The notes under the pieces are model-generated. The model was not told the DNA's origin and made no database searches. It saw only the letters and a list, made by a program, of their open reading frames with translations. A program made the translations under genes and the position numbers. A stretch of 64,000 nt of DNA from Lineus longissimus (taxonomy: Eukaryota > Nemertea > Pilidiophora > Heteronemertea > Lineidae), in contig NC_088318.1 in NCBI RefSeq assembly GCF_910592395.1, positions 17,298,349 through 17,362,348 of the forward strand. The letters run 5' to 3'. This document shows positions 1-12,200 of this stretch, piece after piece. Within the stretch, counting starts at the first letter, position 1. The number at the start of each line of letters is the position of its first letter.

Positions 1-2150
1 ATTCCATCGTTGGGAGGATAGTGGCTTTGACAATGCCTGCAATGGGGGAGTCGAGTGTGGTCTTATGGACGTTCCGCCGGAAAGAAGGTGATTTTGACAA
101 CGTATTCTCTAGAAATGAGACTGCTTTGACATTGTTTGAGTGGAGACATCCACTGGAGTGAGTGATCAACTGCAGATCTACCACCTGCAATGTTGAATTT
201 GTTTTGGTCTTACAACAGAGAAAGGCAGTGGGCAAAGCTTTTAGATGCTGAACTTCGGTCCACCACTTCCCAGGCAAGAAAACCGTTTGAGTCAAGTTGC
301 CAGAAAACCCAACGACATTCTGGGAATTCTTTGGTATTCTCCTTTTCAAAATACCTCCAGCCCATAGCTTGATGAAGGAACCCTACTCCATCGAGCAGTG
401 TAGCATGAACCTTGTGAACTTCTCGCTCTGTTTACTCAGTAACGTTTAAATGGCACTCTCCCACTATGAAGCTGAGACCGATCTAGCAAAGCAGACACCA
501 GACTCAAGCAGATGGTTCATGTTTTTTGATAGCAAGTCAGAGAAAGCTAGAAAGTGGTGCGAACCACTGAATCTCACAACTTTAGTTAAAAAATAACGTA
601 GAGCAGACGTAAATCAATGCGTATTCCTCTATTGGAAACCCTGCAGGTCGAGTGGTAAAGGATTCGCTAAGATCTTCACATCTCCTATCTCGCCTTTCCC
701 CGAACAAGTGTCATGCCTCGCACATGAGTTTCTATTTCAGAAAAAGGAAACTAACCCTTTGCAAGATAACATCCTCATTAACCCAGGGTTTCCAATAAAC
801 TTCCCTCTTGCATATTTGTAGTAAGGTACCAGGCCTGACTCTCACGATGGAGATGAAAATTGATATCATCTGTCATGTTCCGGAAACAGACAAAATTACA
901 GTTTTTCTGCAGGAGTGAGTAAGAGAAGATGTGGCTGATGAATGGAACAAGGATGCCAGGAAGAGTAAAAACGTACATGTATATGCCAACACCTGAAATA
1001 CGAGAAGGAATGATACTTGCCATCATAGACTCTCGAGCCTTCTCCAAACACCTCAACACAGCAAAGCTCCAACAAGCGAAAAGCGAAACAGGATTCTATC
1101 CTGAGGCCAACCTAGTTTTATTGATCAGGTAGATACATTTTGCATACCAATGAGATTTCTTACATCAAATGTCTTTTCGATTAAACCTCTTGTATGCTGG
1201 AGTGAATTATAGGTAGATACCGATGATGTAAGCGAAATATAGATAGAAAGTGGTTCTAATATTAAGTTCAAAGTAATGGCTACTTGCTGAGATATAGAGC
1301 GAGTGGGTAGTAGGCCTACATATGACAAAGAGGTTCATGTACTGTGTATAGCATAGGCCTAATGTGTATGCCTACCCATTATACGTCAGATGTTAGCCCA
1401 GCGTGCTTTCTCTTATGCTGTATCAGGAGGAGTTCATGTTACAGACGCTGAGTAAGAAGTAGATAGCATTGCTTGCTACTTGTACCTGGACACCTACGGT
1501 ACGGGATGCACCGAAAATCAGGCAGAGTTCTACCATCAAGTAAAGCATATACTGAACTTCCAGCGGTATGGCCTCCGTAGCCTCAGCCCATATCACACGC
1601 GTTGTCTGTAAGCTGAGTAATGGTCAAGATGGCAAAGCTACATGTGTATAGGCAGCTTGGTATAGGCAACAACTGTTTCACTGCCATGCTCTTTGAAAAA
1701 ACTCTTAGAGATGTCGTGTAAACATGGCTTTGATTCAGGCTGGCTTAGAAAGTGCTCATAGAGAACATGGTAGAAGCTTAAGAGTAACCAGTAGAAGCAA
1801 CCGGGAAAGCAAAACTTTCGCTCGGCTTCGTAACTAAGCTATAACCGATGGTTTCTCATGTAATATAACAGAATATGCTCAGAAGTAGGGCAATCGTGTG
1901 ATTACGTCTGTAGCATTGGCAACATTCTCGTGTAGCTTGGCTATGTAGCCTACGAGAAGAAATCAGAGGAACCACTGTGTGTACATTTCCCACACATTGG
2001 TTATACATAAAGAAGCTTACCTGTAACCATCAGTATTACCAAACAACAAGACCGAAGGAAATATTTTCCCAATTTTTCGAGCTGTACCGAATTCTGTCCT
2101 AACTCAAGGCAAATCAGGTCTCTTGTCTTCCTGTATGAGATAACCCATTT
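1..2150. other. Spacer without a recognisable gene
   Basis: Short open frames only. Positions 2-88 read FHRWEDSGFDNACNGG then VECGLMDVPPERR before a stop, which could be the end of an exon running in from the left (AAGAAG then GTGATT as donor), but this is weak. AGGCCTA words cluster at 1305-1360. Confidence 0.5.
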
Positions 2151-2153
2151 GAA

Positions 2154-2430
2154 GACAGATCAGTGCTAGCTCTGGGCGATGGTTTATTGGGGGAACAACC
2201 CATCTTGAAGACAAGCATCAGTGCTAGCTCTGGGCGATGGTTGATTGGGGGGAACAACCCATCTTGAAGACAAGCATCAGTGGGCGATGGTTTATTGTTC
2301 CCATCTTGAAGACAGATCAGTGCTAGCTCTGGGCGATGGTTGATTGGGGGAACAACCCATCTTGAAGACAAGCATCAGTGCTAGCTCTGGGCGATGGTGT
2401 ATCATGCGACAACCCATCTTAAAGACAGAT
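2154..2430. repeat. Minisatellite, ~57-bp unit, about five copies
   Basis: Tandem units containing CAGTGCTAGCTCTGGGCGAT and GGGGGAACAACCCATCTTGA, alternating between AGACAGATCAG and AGACAAGCATCAG beginnings. One unit (about 2269-2310) carries an internal deletion. A single diverged copy lies 4.7 kb away at about 7074-7145. Open frames across the array are repetitive products of the unit, not a gene. Confidence 0.85.
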
Positions 2431-5400
2431 CAGTTCGAGAGTTATAGGTGTTGCCTTTGAAGCCACCAGTAAAAATATACATGCTTCATCTATGCACCAA
2501 ACTAAGTCGTTTTAATTAATCATGGAGATGCAAAAAAACTCTCTAGGAGTTGTGAAAACATCTTCAGCCACCGATAGAGTTATATTTAGGAACATGGATA
2601 ACATAACACTCTGGCTATTACTTTCCATGGAGTTGAATAGGTGAGTGAAATTACCTACAAAGTTTACAGATCTCCCAAGGAGCCCGGTTATCAAGACCAC
2701 TTCAAGACCAGAAGCCAGGCTTCTCCGAGAGAAATGGTCATTCAAAATGCCTTTGCACACGCTGGAAGTAGGTGTTGCAGATTTGCCTCAGGGGTGTTTC
2801 AGACACAAATTATAAGCCGTAGCGCAAGGCACTGGAAGTGTCGATATAATGTAAACCTCTTTACGCATCTCAACGTTCAGAATGCAATGTAAAAGCTACT
2901 CTTTATGACAGCAAAGGATCCAGACCAAAAGCGTTTTACAATCATTCTGTTTTATAAGAATACGAAGAGTGAATTCGAAGGGATGGAAAGATAACAAAAA
3001 CGAGTACAAATGTTTATCCACTTCTAGCAGTCTAGAGAAGATATATGTCTCATCACTTGATGCTTTTTACGAGGTTCCATCTCTGCACCTGTGACTTGGC
3101 TTCAGTAATTAGTTTCTTTCCCGCTGTGGAGCAACTCAACCTTAGGAAGATTCAGCAAGTTGCGCATTATTTTATCAGTAGAGTTGACAAGGTTATTTGA
3201 AAGTCGTCTATCATAGCTTTTTCGCATGTATACGTACATTGGATTAGATCTATTCAAAAGATGATGACGATGTTATGACCAATGATGACGAACAAACGCT
3301 TCCAAAAATTCTTTGAAAGTTTGTCTAAACTGGCAATTGAAATGATTAGTTAAATATTGAACAATACTTTTAAATCAGATGGTGGTGTTTCGATGAACAA
3401 TCTGTGCGCAGACGACAGAAGCAAATCAATGAAGGAAAGGTGGCATGAAATATGATACGAAGCAAGGCTTCCATGTTGGTCTTGTGAGATTATGACGCTA
3501 AATCATGTGGAAAATATGAATAATCAAGATTAATCGGATAAATATTCATTGAAAACAATAGCTTACGTATCCAAGGTCACGTGAATATCTTTTGTACGAC
3601 ATGTAGACTGCCGTTCCCAAGAAGTTCCGAAAGTTATCTTAGATTCTCCATTTACTGGTTCCAACAGGAGAATAGGTAGCCCTTCCTTTGCATTTTCTTT
3701 CACTTGGTTTTCAACTTGCCATCCAGCATGACGAGCATGACGTTACCCACCGAATATGCCCGAACCTGAATCGGTGATCTCCGTGCAGGTAATATTGTTC
3801 TACGAAGATTTCCGATACTTGGGTTAACCTGAAGTTATAAACAAAAGTATGGCATGAGGGGCCGTGTAAACATATTGAGAGGTGAGAGGCGAACAGGAAA
3901 TATCTAGCCGACGCTGGTTCGCCTCTGGTGAATATTTCTGTACGTGGCTTATCTTGCTTCGTTTGTTTCTTCTCGGAACGTACTCGGGAACCATTACTAG
4001 GCAACCAACGCGGCATCAATCCTGACTTGAGGCATTAGAAACCAACAGATTGTACCCCGCCTACCAAAATAAGCGCGCACAAAGTTACCTCCCATCACAT
4101 CACATTGGGACAGTCAAAATCATCCCATCATTGGCCACTGCGCGAAGAGGTCCCGATCCAAAATCCAGCAAAACTAGTCTCGCGAGTATCAATTTGACCG
4201 ATGAAGCACAGTTAGCATCGGCTTAATGCGCAAAAAAACCCGAGTCAACCGATTTCATCGTCATGCATGGTGAACCTCTTCGCCGTCAGGCTTGTTGTCG
4301 GGATCGAGCTGCATGTCAGAGGGATACAGGTGTAATAGCTTTAAATGAACCACTGGAAAGAGTGTATATGACAGACCCGAGTCCCTTTCTCTCCAGGATA
4401 CTATAAGCGGACTTTTCAAACCGTTGTATAAAAAAACGCCTAAACGGCAATAGCCCTGATGTTTATTTCGGATTCACAATACAAGCTCCGAAATTTGGTA
4501 ACCTCCCTATATCGACCGTACAGCGACATCTACGAAAGGAAAGGTAAGCTGCGATAACTTGCTTCAGAGATAGCCTTACCGCGGCTAAGAAGAAGCATTA
4601 GAGTTATACCTCTCCAGCTTACACCAGATGGAAACACCACTGCTACCATACGTTTCCGAAATCGCTTGGTTAACCCATGCTTTTGTAGATGCCTTTTTGG
4701 CTCTCCCATTCTACTGGCAATATACATGAAACAGTTTTTGAGATAAAATCAAGTTCGCTGTTGGTGCACTCCGGACGCAATGGACCGGCCTCGTCCCTTT
4801 ACCATTTGAAGGGTTTTGATTCGGTGACAGAAGACCGCCTGAGAGTTTGGTATACCAACGCCCATTGGCTGAATATCCAGTCTCAAGTGTTCTCGCCATT
4901 TGTGACAGAGCATCCTCAGCGGATCCAGTGCATTGGGCTATTCATTTCCGGAGTCAAATAGGTGCCGCTCATCATTTCTAAGATATCGATGTATATTTCT
5001 AAGGGACCAAAAATAATAATGACGTCTCACTTTGTTTTTCTTTGCCATCCACAGTGGGTGGTTTATGGAACGCAAACGATTAGCCCACAAGAACATACAT
5101 GTTGGTTTTATACCTTTGTGGCCGTACCATCCCTTAGGTGGGTTAGCCATAAAACGATATCGGTAACACCGACTGCAAGCTTTTGCGACGTCGGCGCAGT
5201 GGCTGAACTGTTAGAAAGCAAAGTTTCCCAAAGGCGTGATATTGCTGAAAGTTACTTCAAGCAGTGGTAGCTGTAAACGTACCACGCTAAAAAAATAGAT
5301 AATCTTAAGAAAGGAATACAAGAGTTTGCTACAGCTGTCGGCAAGTTATCGTTTTCTTATCTTTCCACTGTTTCTTGGCAAGGTATCGGTGTAGCAGAGC

Positions 5401-6171
5401 ACATGTTTCTGGCTTATGGTAACGAATGGCTTCGCTGAGTTCAAGGGAAATCTTTGGAGAAGGGGGCCGAAATGCGTCGTTTTCAGGAGAGAAAGACGTC
5501 CTGGGATCGCAAGACGGTGGTCGCACGGTGGCGCGCCTCAGCGAGAACAACAAGATGGCACGAACAATCGCGGTGAAAGCATGCCCATTGCTTTCCGTTT
5601 GGATCGTTAAGTTAATAAGTTGGAGTTAAACGCTGTTTTCCTTGGCTAGAAATTGAATTGCGGAATGTTGGACACCTGTTGTTCACCATTAGACACGCGG
5701 GACTGGTTTGATATTATATCCGTTTGGGGTTTATTTTGGTTTGAGCGAGTGAGAAACTGGTTATAATACGAGATAACAGTGATTTCGATCGTTTCCAGTG
5801 CGAGATTGATGATTCAATATGAACGTACATGTTCACGTAAAGAAATTGCGCGAAGCCAGTTGGCTGCTGATAATCCCAGCCGGCCATCGATTCCCTCAGT
5901 CACCAGTACAACGGACCACGATTTTACGGTCCCATCTGATGGACTAGCCTGGGTTTTTTGCCGAATGAAACAGAACTGGTCACAGGAACCTCGTGTTACT
6001 TGTTACGCAGACGCGATAACCATGAGGCGGATCTCTAACACAGTGACACTGAGGGAACCTTGGAGAAGTACAGCTAGTGGTGGGCTCAGGACTGGAGGAG
6101 AGAGGAGACAAATGCCGTGGTTTTTGCGAGCAGGTAAACAACATAATCTATATAGGAAGTATCTACATTAT
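2431..6171. other. Spacer without a recognisable gene
   Basis: No splice-bounded coding frame seen. 5460-5600 is locally GC- and CpG-rich and contains AACAAGATGGC, a YY1-like word often found at animal transcription starts. It might be a promoter of an unidentified plus-strand gene. Confidence 0.45.
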
Positions 6172-6369
6172 AGGGCCGTTTAGACGACGCGAAAAAATCC
6201 GGATGCGTCCCGAATCCGGATTAATTTTTCGTCGTGTAAACGCAAAAAGATCCGGATCAATGTGGTTGCATCCGGACTAAAAAGGTACCATCGCCTTGGG
6301 TGGTTTTAATCCGGATTCATCCAGATTCGATCCGAATGCGGTCTTTTCGCCTGTCGTCTAAACGGCCCT
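6172..6369. mobile_element. MITE with terminal inverted repeats and TAT target duplication
   Basis: A 198-bp element with matching ends: AGGGCCGTTTAGACGAC at the left and its reverse complement at the right, extended by an imperfect match (GCGAAAA against TTTTCGC). It is flanked by a 3-bp TAT duplication (6169-6171 and 6370-6372). The interior has several ATCCGGAT-like palindromes and no coding capacity. A 3-bp duplication resembles PIF/Harbinger-type insertion, but TAT is not their usual TWA, so the superfamily is open. Confidence 0.8.
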
Positions 6370-7039
6370 TATGTTACACGGTACTATGACTAGCCTCTGG
6401 TGCTAGTGATGGATGGTCGGAAGCACTCAGTTAGCTTCAGTGTTCAAGTTGTTTGCCGTTGAAATGAAAACTTCAGTTAGCAGACAATGAAATTAAAAAA
6501 TTAAGATGTTAAAAATGAACCTGGCCTGTGCAAAAGACTGTTGCCATCTTCTAAGAAAAGTTGGAAAATTCCGCAGATGCCATCTTTACATACACTATGG
6601 ATGCAGTAGATCGACCTCGCCATGAGAGTAAATAGTCTATGCTAAGATTCACATGCACTTACCATTTACTTTCTATACGCCCAAAGGAATCCTATAAGAC
6701 AGACATGCTCAGAATCGCAGCCGTATCACTATACATTTAGAATCGGAATTGGAAAAGCATTCCGTAGCTTCTGTGCGTGATACCAACGCAACGTGAATGG
6801 AGGTTCTGAAGTTCTTTACAGATGTTCAATTAGCAATTACACCCTATACCTAATCAAGTGGGGTTCATCGTATCAAGAACCCATCACCGATTAATCAAAG
6901 GTTCCGCCTTGAGTATCAGCCCTTAATCTCGGAGCACTGCTGAAATCAGGAATTTCTTACTCGCGATTCTGTTCCAATACCAGCTATGTCGATGAAGTTA
7001 GCAACGTATTACACTGCTAATGATGCCTATTTCCCTCCT

Positions 7040-7150
7040 AGCATAAGCATAATACGGATCCCTCCTAGCATAAGTGCTTGCTCTGGGCGATGGTGAACTG
7101 GGGAAACAATCCATCTTGGAGACCGATCAGTTCGAGTGCTCTGCTGGGCA
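7040..7150. repeat. Solitary diverged copy of the 2.15-kb minisatellite unit
   Basis: GCTCTGGGCGATGGTGAACT and CAATCCATCTTGGAGACCGA match the unit at 2154-2430. It is preceded by a short direct repeat, CCCTCCTAGCATAAG, at about 7034-7051 and 7060-7077. Confidence 0.65.
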
Positions 7151-8330
7151 CTAGTCTAATTAGTCAGTTCGAGACTGAGCGATTTTGAAAGCCGCGCATA
7201 ATTTCGAAAAACGAAATGAACCTACCTTTGGACGAAACTATTTCAGCTGGTAATATCCTCTAACTGGTAGTGATTCGAAGCAACATGCGAGTTCATCCTG
7301 GAGGCTGACTGCTATTATCTCGAGCTAAAAATCAATAAATATTCTTGAATCCAAACCTCAATAGAACCGGATGTCAGTAGTCTCTTTTTTAACCCAACAG
7401 CTATATTTCACTTCAATGCACGTACCTAACAAGGCCAACTCTTACAATGATCGTGTTGATTTACAAGTGAAAGGTATCTTGTAAAACCACCGAAATGATT
7501 TAGTTCCAAAGAGATAAGAGGTACTAGCAGAGTCTCTCAATGATTATTTGAAAGACCCTGGTACTGGTATGTTATAGACTCCTTCTGTTCACATTGAAAT
7601 ATCTTCAGCATTTCTTGTCCTTCCCTGGATGATTCAACCTTTGCTTCCAACCGTCCACCAGAATATGGTTGTGACATTGTCCTCACGATGCCATCTCAAA
7701 CTTTGTGTGTCTTGTCAGTTCCTGGCACAACCTAACTATAACTTTTTCCGAGTGGCAACTCCGTATTTAGAGGGGCGGACAAATCTCGGACTTGAAAGAG
7801 ATACCACAGATCTGATGATTATCCGTGTGATCCTATGAGATCAGTATGTAAAATTTCGAATTACCGTTTCCCAGAAAGGTTTCTACAAATAGAAAATGTA
7901 TCACTTCGATTCAATTATCCGATGATTGAAAACGATCTGAACAACAAAAACTGGAAACCTTGCGTTTGATTTCCCAGAGAGTCTCTCCGTTATAGTAGGC
8001 CTACTCAGTGGTCCCAATACCGAGACAACTTGGATTCAATCCTGATAGGCTATCACTCGTGTGTAGTCCTCCCAATTCTCTCTCGGGTTATTCCCCAAAG
8101 ATTGAAAACAATCTGACCAACAAGATCGAGAAACTAGTGTTTTATATCGGCCCAACGGTTTACCTGGCCAGGTGGTTCTTCCGTCCAGTTTCAGCGGCAG
8201 CGAAGGGCACAGCAGATCGACCCGAGGAGAACTCGGCCAGGAGATGCGGATCTTACACCTGTCGATTCGGTTACCCACTGGCACTGAGAGAGCGGCTGTC
8301 TCAGCACATCACCGGGGCTCAGCACCAAGA

Positions 8331-8556
8331 GGAGCTGCCAGTTTTCCGTGAGAGCTATGCGGAACTGTTTCCATAGAGTTCCCTTTCCTCAGTGTTTTTA
8401 ATCAAAATATAAGTACCTTTCAGTATTTTTGCAAGTGACCTCAGGCTCTAGTACCTGGTACGCCAAATGGATCATTGAAAGAAGTATCATAGAGCAGCTG
8501 CCAATTCTCTATGAGGGCTATCGGAAACGGTTTACACAGAGTTCCCTTTCTTCCAT
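8331..8556 (+). repeat. Diverged direct duplication next to the SINE pair
   Basis: Segment 8331-8390 (AGCTGCCAGTTTTCCGTGAG ... ACAGAGTTCCC-like end) recurs with substitutions at about 8496-8556 (AGCTGCCAATTCTCTATGAG ... CAGAGTTCCCTTTC). The intervening 105 bp are unrelated. It may be a local duplication, or two copies of another repeat into which SINE copy 1 inserted. Confidence 0.5.
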
Positions 8557-8765
8557 CGTGTCTCGGGTCCTTCTGAATACGGCCCGAAACATGACAGACC
8601 TCAAATGCTTCGATGCGCTTGATTTCACAAACCAGCAAGCCACAGGTCGATGCGGACAGTCTCGGAGAATTATGGAAGAGAAAAAAAATCAAAATCTTCT
8701 CCAGGGATTCGAACCCGGGAACTCGGGCTGAGAATACGAACGCTCCCGTCCGAGCTAGGGGGGCT
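8540..8765 (-). mobile_element. tRNA-headed SINE, copy 1 (minus strand)
   Basis: On the minus strand it begins with a tRNA-like head: box A TAGCTCGGACGGGAGCG and box B GGTTCGAATCC (near 8703-8715). A T-rich linker follows, then a body whose core GCTTGCTGGTTTGTGAAATC is shared exactly with the plus-strand copy at 9057-9278. It does not fold as an intact tRNA because there is no acceptor stem. The long open frame crossing it is incidental. Confidence 0.75.
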
Positions 8766-9056
8766 TTCTTGTGAACTACTGCCAGCAAATATATCTTATA
8801 TGAATGGCGATTATGCTTTATTTTTGAGAGATGAACCAGAAATGTTCTCAAGTACATGTAATAGAAGAAGATACCAAGACAAAGGTGAACATTGCCAAGA
8901 GAAAACGTAGACTCCGCATACATAATCACGCACAGCAAAGAAAAAATAACTCTTCCAAAAGTTGCCCACTGGAAGCCGCTCAAAGATGTTGAACAAAGAT
9001 TACACACAAATGTTCGCACATTCTATAATGGCGTATAAAACGACAGGCATTTCAAG

Positions 9057-9278
9057 CAGCCCAGTGGCCTTGAGGATAGGAGTGTTGGCAAATAAAACCA
9101 GAGGGTCTCGAGTTCGAGTCCCGATGACAGTGCCTTTTTATTTTTTTCCTTCCAGAATTCTCTGCGAAGGTCCGCATCGTCCCACGGCTTGCTGGTTTGT
9201 GAAATCAAGCGCATCGAAGCACTGGAGGTGTATCATGTTTCAGGCCGTATTCCAAGCGAAGGACCTGTCGATCGTTTG
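9057..9278 (+). mobile_element. tRNA-headed SINE, copy 2 (plus strand)
   Basis: It has a tRNA-like head with box B GAGTTCGAGTCCC (about 9109-9121), a T-rich linker (9133-9147), and the same body as copy 1: GTCCGCATCG, then GCTTGCTGGTTTGTGAAATC, AAGCGCATCGAAGCA, and CATGTTTC-GGCCGTATTC. The heads of the two copies differ much more than the bodies. That suggests either a conserved central domain or two SINE subfamilies with different tRNA heads. Confidence 0.75.
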
Positions 9279-9480
9279 AATTTCTTACTATTGCCGCAAG
9301 GGACGCTCTGGGTTTGTGCATGCAGTTCAGTAACCGGACTGTTCATTCGATTGGGCTCTATGGAACTGTTTTACCACATGTCATTACATAGCTTCTTCAT
9401 CAGGGCGTGTTATTGAATACCCTCGCTCTTTGGTCTTGCTTTGGTGGGCGAGGAATCAACGTGATCATGATGTTCTTAGC

Positions 9481-9622
9481 CAACATGAAACAACCAGGTG
9501 ACCCAAGTGTTGGGGAACCTGTAGCCTTGGGCAGTGCAGGGCTCCATCCGCCTTATCAGAAGTGGAGTTTCAGGTCTAAGTTTCAGTTCAGGTCAATGCT
9601 GAAAGTGCCAGGGATGTGGTGA
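9481..9622 (+). CDS. Candidate terminal exon of an unrecognised gene
   Basis: A TTCTTAG acceptor (ending 9480) is followed by an open frame that reads like coding sequence: NMKQPGDPSVGEPVALGSAG, then HPPYQKWSFRSKF, ending VPGMW and TGA at 9620-9622. Local composition is less AT-rich than the sequence that follows, which looks like 3' UTR. No family recognised and no upstream exon identified, so this is tentative. Confidence 0.3.
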
Positions 9623-11087
9623 TCATAAATATCCTATCTTTAGGCAGTCATAACTTTTTGTTTCTATTTTGTGATTTATCACCATTTTGCACAACAAAGA
9701 AAGGGAACAAAACGAGTTGTATATTTGCAATATTTATTTTGTTTCATTTTAACCTGATATAGAATATATATATTCATACATTTTCATGTAGACATAATTT
9801 ACTCAGCAATACAAGCAATTATGGTAAAAATAGATGAACAGCTTTCTCCATTAGGGTCAATATCATTAAAAACTTAAATCTGACCATCAGTCAATCACTA
9901 CTCATAATTTTGATGCATTTTTTTAAACTTAAGCAAAGCATAGGCCTCTGTGTTTCATCAGAGACATTTGGCTTTAACCTGAAGGGGGGGGGGGGGGTTA
10001 TAGGTAGGAGCAAGGGGGCCAAAACATTGACATAACATAACTTTTTTGTTACAATTTTCTACATCTCTTGTTAATCAGCTAGCTTACAGGTGCAACCTGA
10101 TGATTTGATAACAATTCATATATTGTCCCAGAAACTTTACAAATTTACAATAATAAAGGGGCTATTCAAGTAAGTAAGCAGTCTCCTGATAGTTCTACAT
10201 GATGTACATCCCGCTATAAATACTGTGTACACGCTATTAAGCCAGTTGAAGGGTGCCTACATTACATGTAATAGGCCTGTGTAAAACAGACACACTGAAA
10301 CCAGCTTAATAGCGTCCTCACAGTGTGTAACCTTTGCAAAATCTAACACAATCTGCACATAATAACTTACAAAATTTCTCAACAAATTCAAAGAGCCTGT
10401 AACAATAATCTTTGAAAGCAATAACAATTTACTAATAATCATAATTCGGTGGGTGAAAAGTCACTTTATCCATTTTGATTCAGTTTTTGTATTCGATTTT
10501 TGTATCGATTCGTCCTGAAGTGTCTGCTACTAGCCCTTGTCCTCTGTATGCACTTAACCATACAATGATCTTCTCCATGCAGCATTCCTGACACAGGTCA
10601 GCACATCGTTCCCATGATAGGACATCCATAACTTTTACAGCCATTCAATTGCCCACCACATCCGAATTACCTACCCTTCTCAAAATATCATGGCAAGTAA
10701 TAACTTTACCATTCAGCAGCTGATGGCCCCCCTCCCTGATCGAACCATGGACATCTTGACAGCTAGTCAGATATCCAAGCCACTACACCACCGTGGCTTC
10801 TTATGTTTCATGTATAAGACTACATGTACAATTAGTAAATAAGTAATATACTGAAAATATTCCCCTTTAATAATACTATATACACTTTATGTAGAAGTCT
10901 TCAGAACATGTTCATGTCCAATATACAATATGGTCGAACTCCCTCTTTTAGTATATAGCTGTACAAATATCATAGAAATTTCCGAAGCATTTATCCATTA
11001 TTCATATTTTCAAATAGCATGACATTACTCTAAGATCCTCTCTATAGGATCAACTGTCCAAGTCTTAATGAAATGGCCAGGGCCATT
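9623..11087. other. AT-rich spacer
   Basis: Contains a poly-G run (about 9984-9997), the SINE-like head at 10730, and nothing else identifiable. The first 300 bp could be 3' UTR of the candidate exon at 9481. Confidence 0.5.
10730..10802 (-). mobile_element. tRNA-like SINE head (degenerate)
   Basis: On the minus strand this reads as a tRNA-type promoter: box A TGGTGTAGTGGCTTGG and box B GGTTCGATCAG, with spacing close to that of a tRNA. The acceptor stem does not pair, so a SINE or tRNA pseudogene is more likely than a working tRNA. The body downstream (below 10730) is not recognised. Confidence 0.45.
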
Positions 11088-12106
11088 GTGCTCACCTCAT
11101 GTGAAGGAAAGATGGATAAAGAGCATGGTATTGTGTCATGTAGTGTTAGGTTTGATGTAGGTCCAAGCAATTACAATTTCCCCAAAATGGCCAATTTACA
11201 GTACATTCGACCTCTGTGACCTTGAAAAGTAGGTCAAATCAAAGAAGACCCGGGTGACACATTGAATGGTTGTTAGAATTAGATGTACCTATGATATAAA
11301 ATTGGTGCCAATCGGGCAAGTCATTACTAGGAATAATGGCATTTTGAAGAATTTAGGATTTGGCCCCCTCCCTGGAGGCCAAACGGCAAATCAGATCGCA
11401 CCAAACTTCGGTACCTGAGATCACCTGACCAAGGGGTACATGTGTACTTAATTTGTGATCAATAGTCATTGCAGTTAAGAAACGTGCCATAGTTACGGCC
11501 CGACGGCGAATTTACGCCATTCGACCTCTGTGACCTTGACAAGAAGGTCAAATTAAAAACCTGTGTGACATATACTGTATGGTGGTTAGATGTACCCATG
11601 ATATCAAATTGGTGGCAATCGGGCAAGAAGTTAAGGAATAATCACATTTTTAAGGTTTTTGGATTTTGCCCCCTGGTGGTCAAGTGGTGAATCATATTGG
11701 ACCAAACTTCGGTCCCTGAGATCACCTGACTAAGGGGTAAATGTGTACCAAATTTGGTATCAATAGTCATTGCAGTTTAGAAACGTGCCATCGTTACATC
11801 CTAACGGCCAATTTACACCATTTGACCTCTGTGACCTTGAAAAGGAGGGCAAATCAAAAACCCGGAGGATATATGATGCACCTTTGCTAGAAGTACCTAC
11901 CATATTTTTTTCAAAATTTCCCGACTACTATTAAGGGAGATATTGCATATTTTCACTTTTAACGTTTGGCCCCCTGGTGGCCAAACCATGAAACGAATCA
12001 GACCGAAACTTGGTCTCCAAGGTGTCATTACATAAGGGTACATGTGTACCAAGTTTCAACTCAATAGCTCTAACAGTTACGAAACGTGCCCTGCTAACGG
12101 ACGACG

Positions 12107-12147
<41 letters not shown>

Positions 12148-12200
12148 ACGACGGACGCCACGGTATGGGATAAGCTCACCTCTGCTAAGAGGTGAGCTAA
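11088..12200. mobile_element. 1.1-kb non-coding repeat element: three ~305-bp units, ACG tract, terminal hairpin
   Basis: Three diverged tandem units can be followed by the phrase GACCTCTGTGACCTTGA at about 11209, 11521 and 11824 (spacing 311 and 303 bp). Each also has a GCCCCCTGGTGGxCAA-type block, a CCAAACTTCGGT-type block and a GAAACGTGCC block. The element ends in an (ACG)n tract (12100-12147), GCCACGGTATGGGATAAG, and the hairpin AGCTCACCTC/GAGGTGAGCT (12173-12198). GCTCACCT near 11089 matches that end and may mark the other terminus. No coding capacity; the polyarginine frame over the ACG tract is spurious. Confidence 0.75.
12100..12147. repeat. (ACG)n microsatellite
   Basis: An ACG trinucleotide run with ACGG interruptions at both ends, inside the repeat element 11088-12200. 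Confidence 0.9.

Noticed and set aside
8700-8765. Possible tRNA gene (box A and box B present)
   Set aside because: No pairing acceptor stem, and the sequence continues into a SINE body shared with 9057-9278.
8441-9019. 192-codon minus-strand open frame
   Set aside because: It runs through SINE copy 1, including its tRNA-like head and T-rich linker, and has no domain. A repeat shadow.
11931-12195. Polyarginine-rich frames on both strands
   Set aside because: They are translations of the (ACG)n microsatellite in a repeat element.
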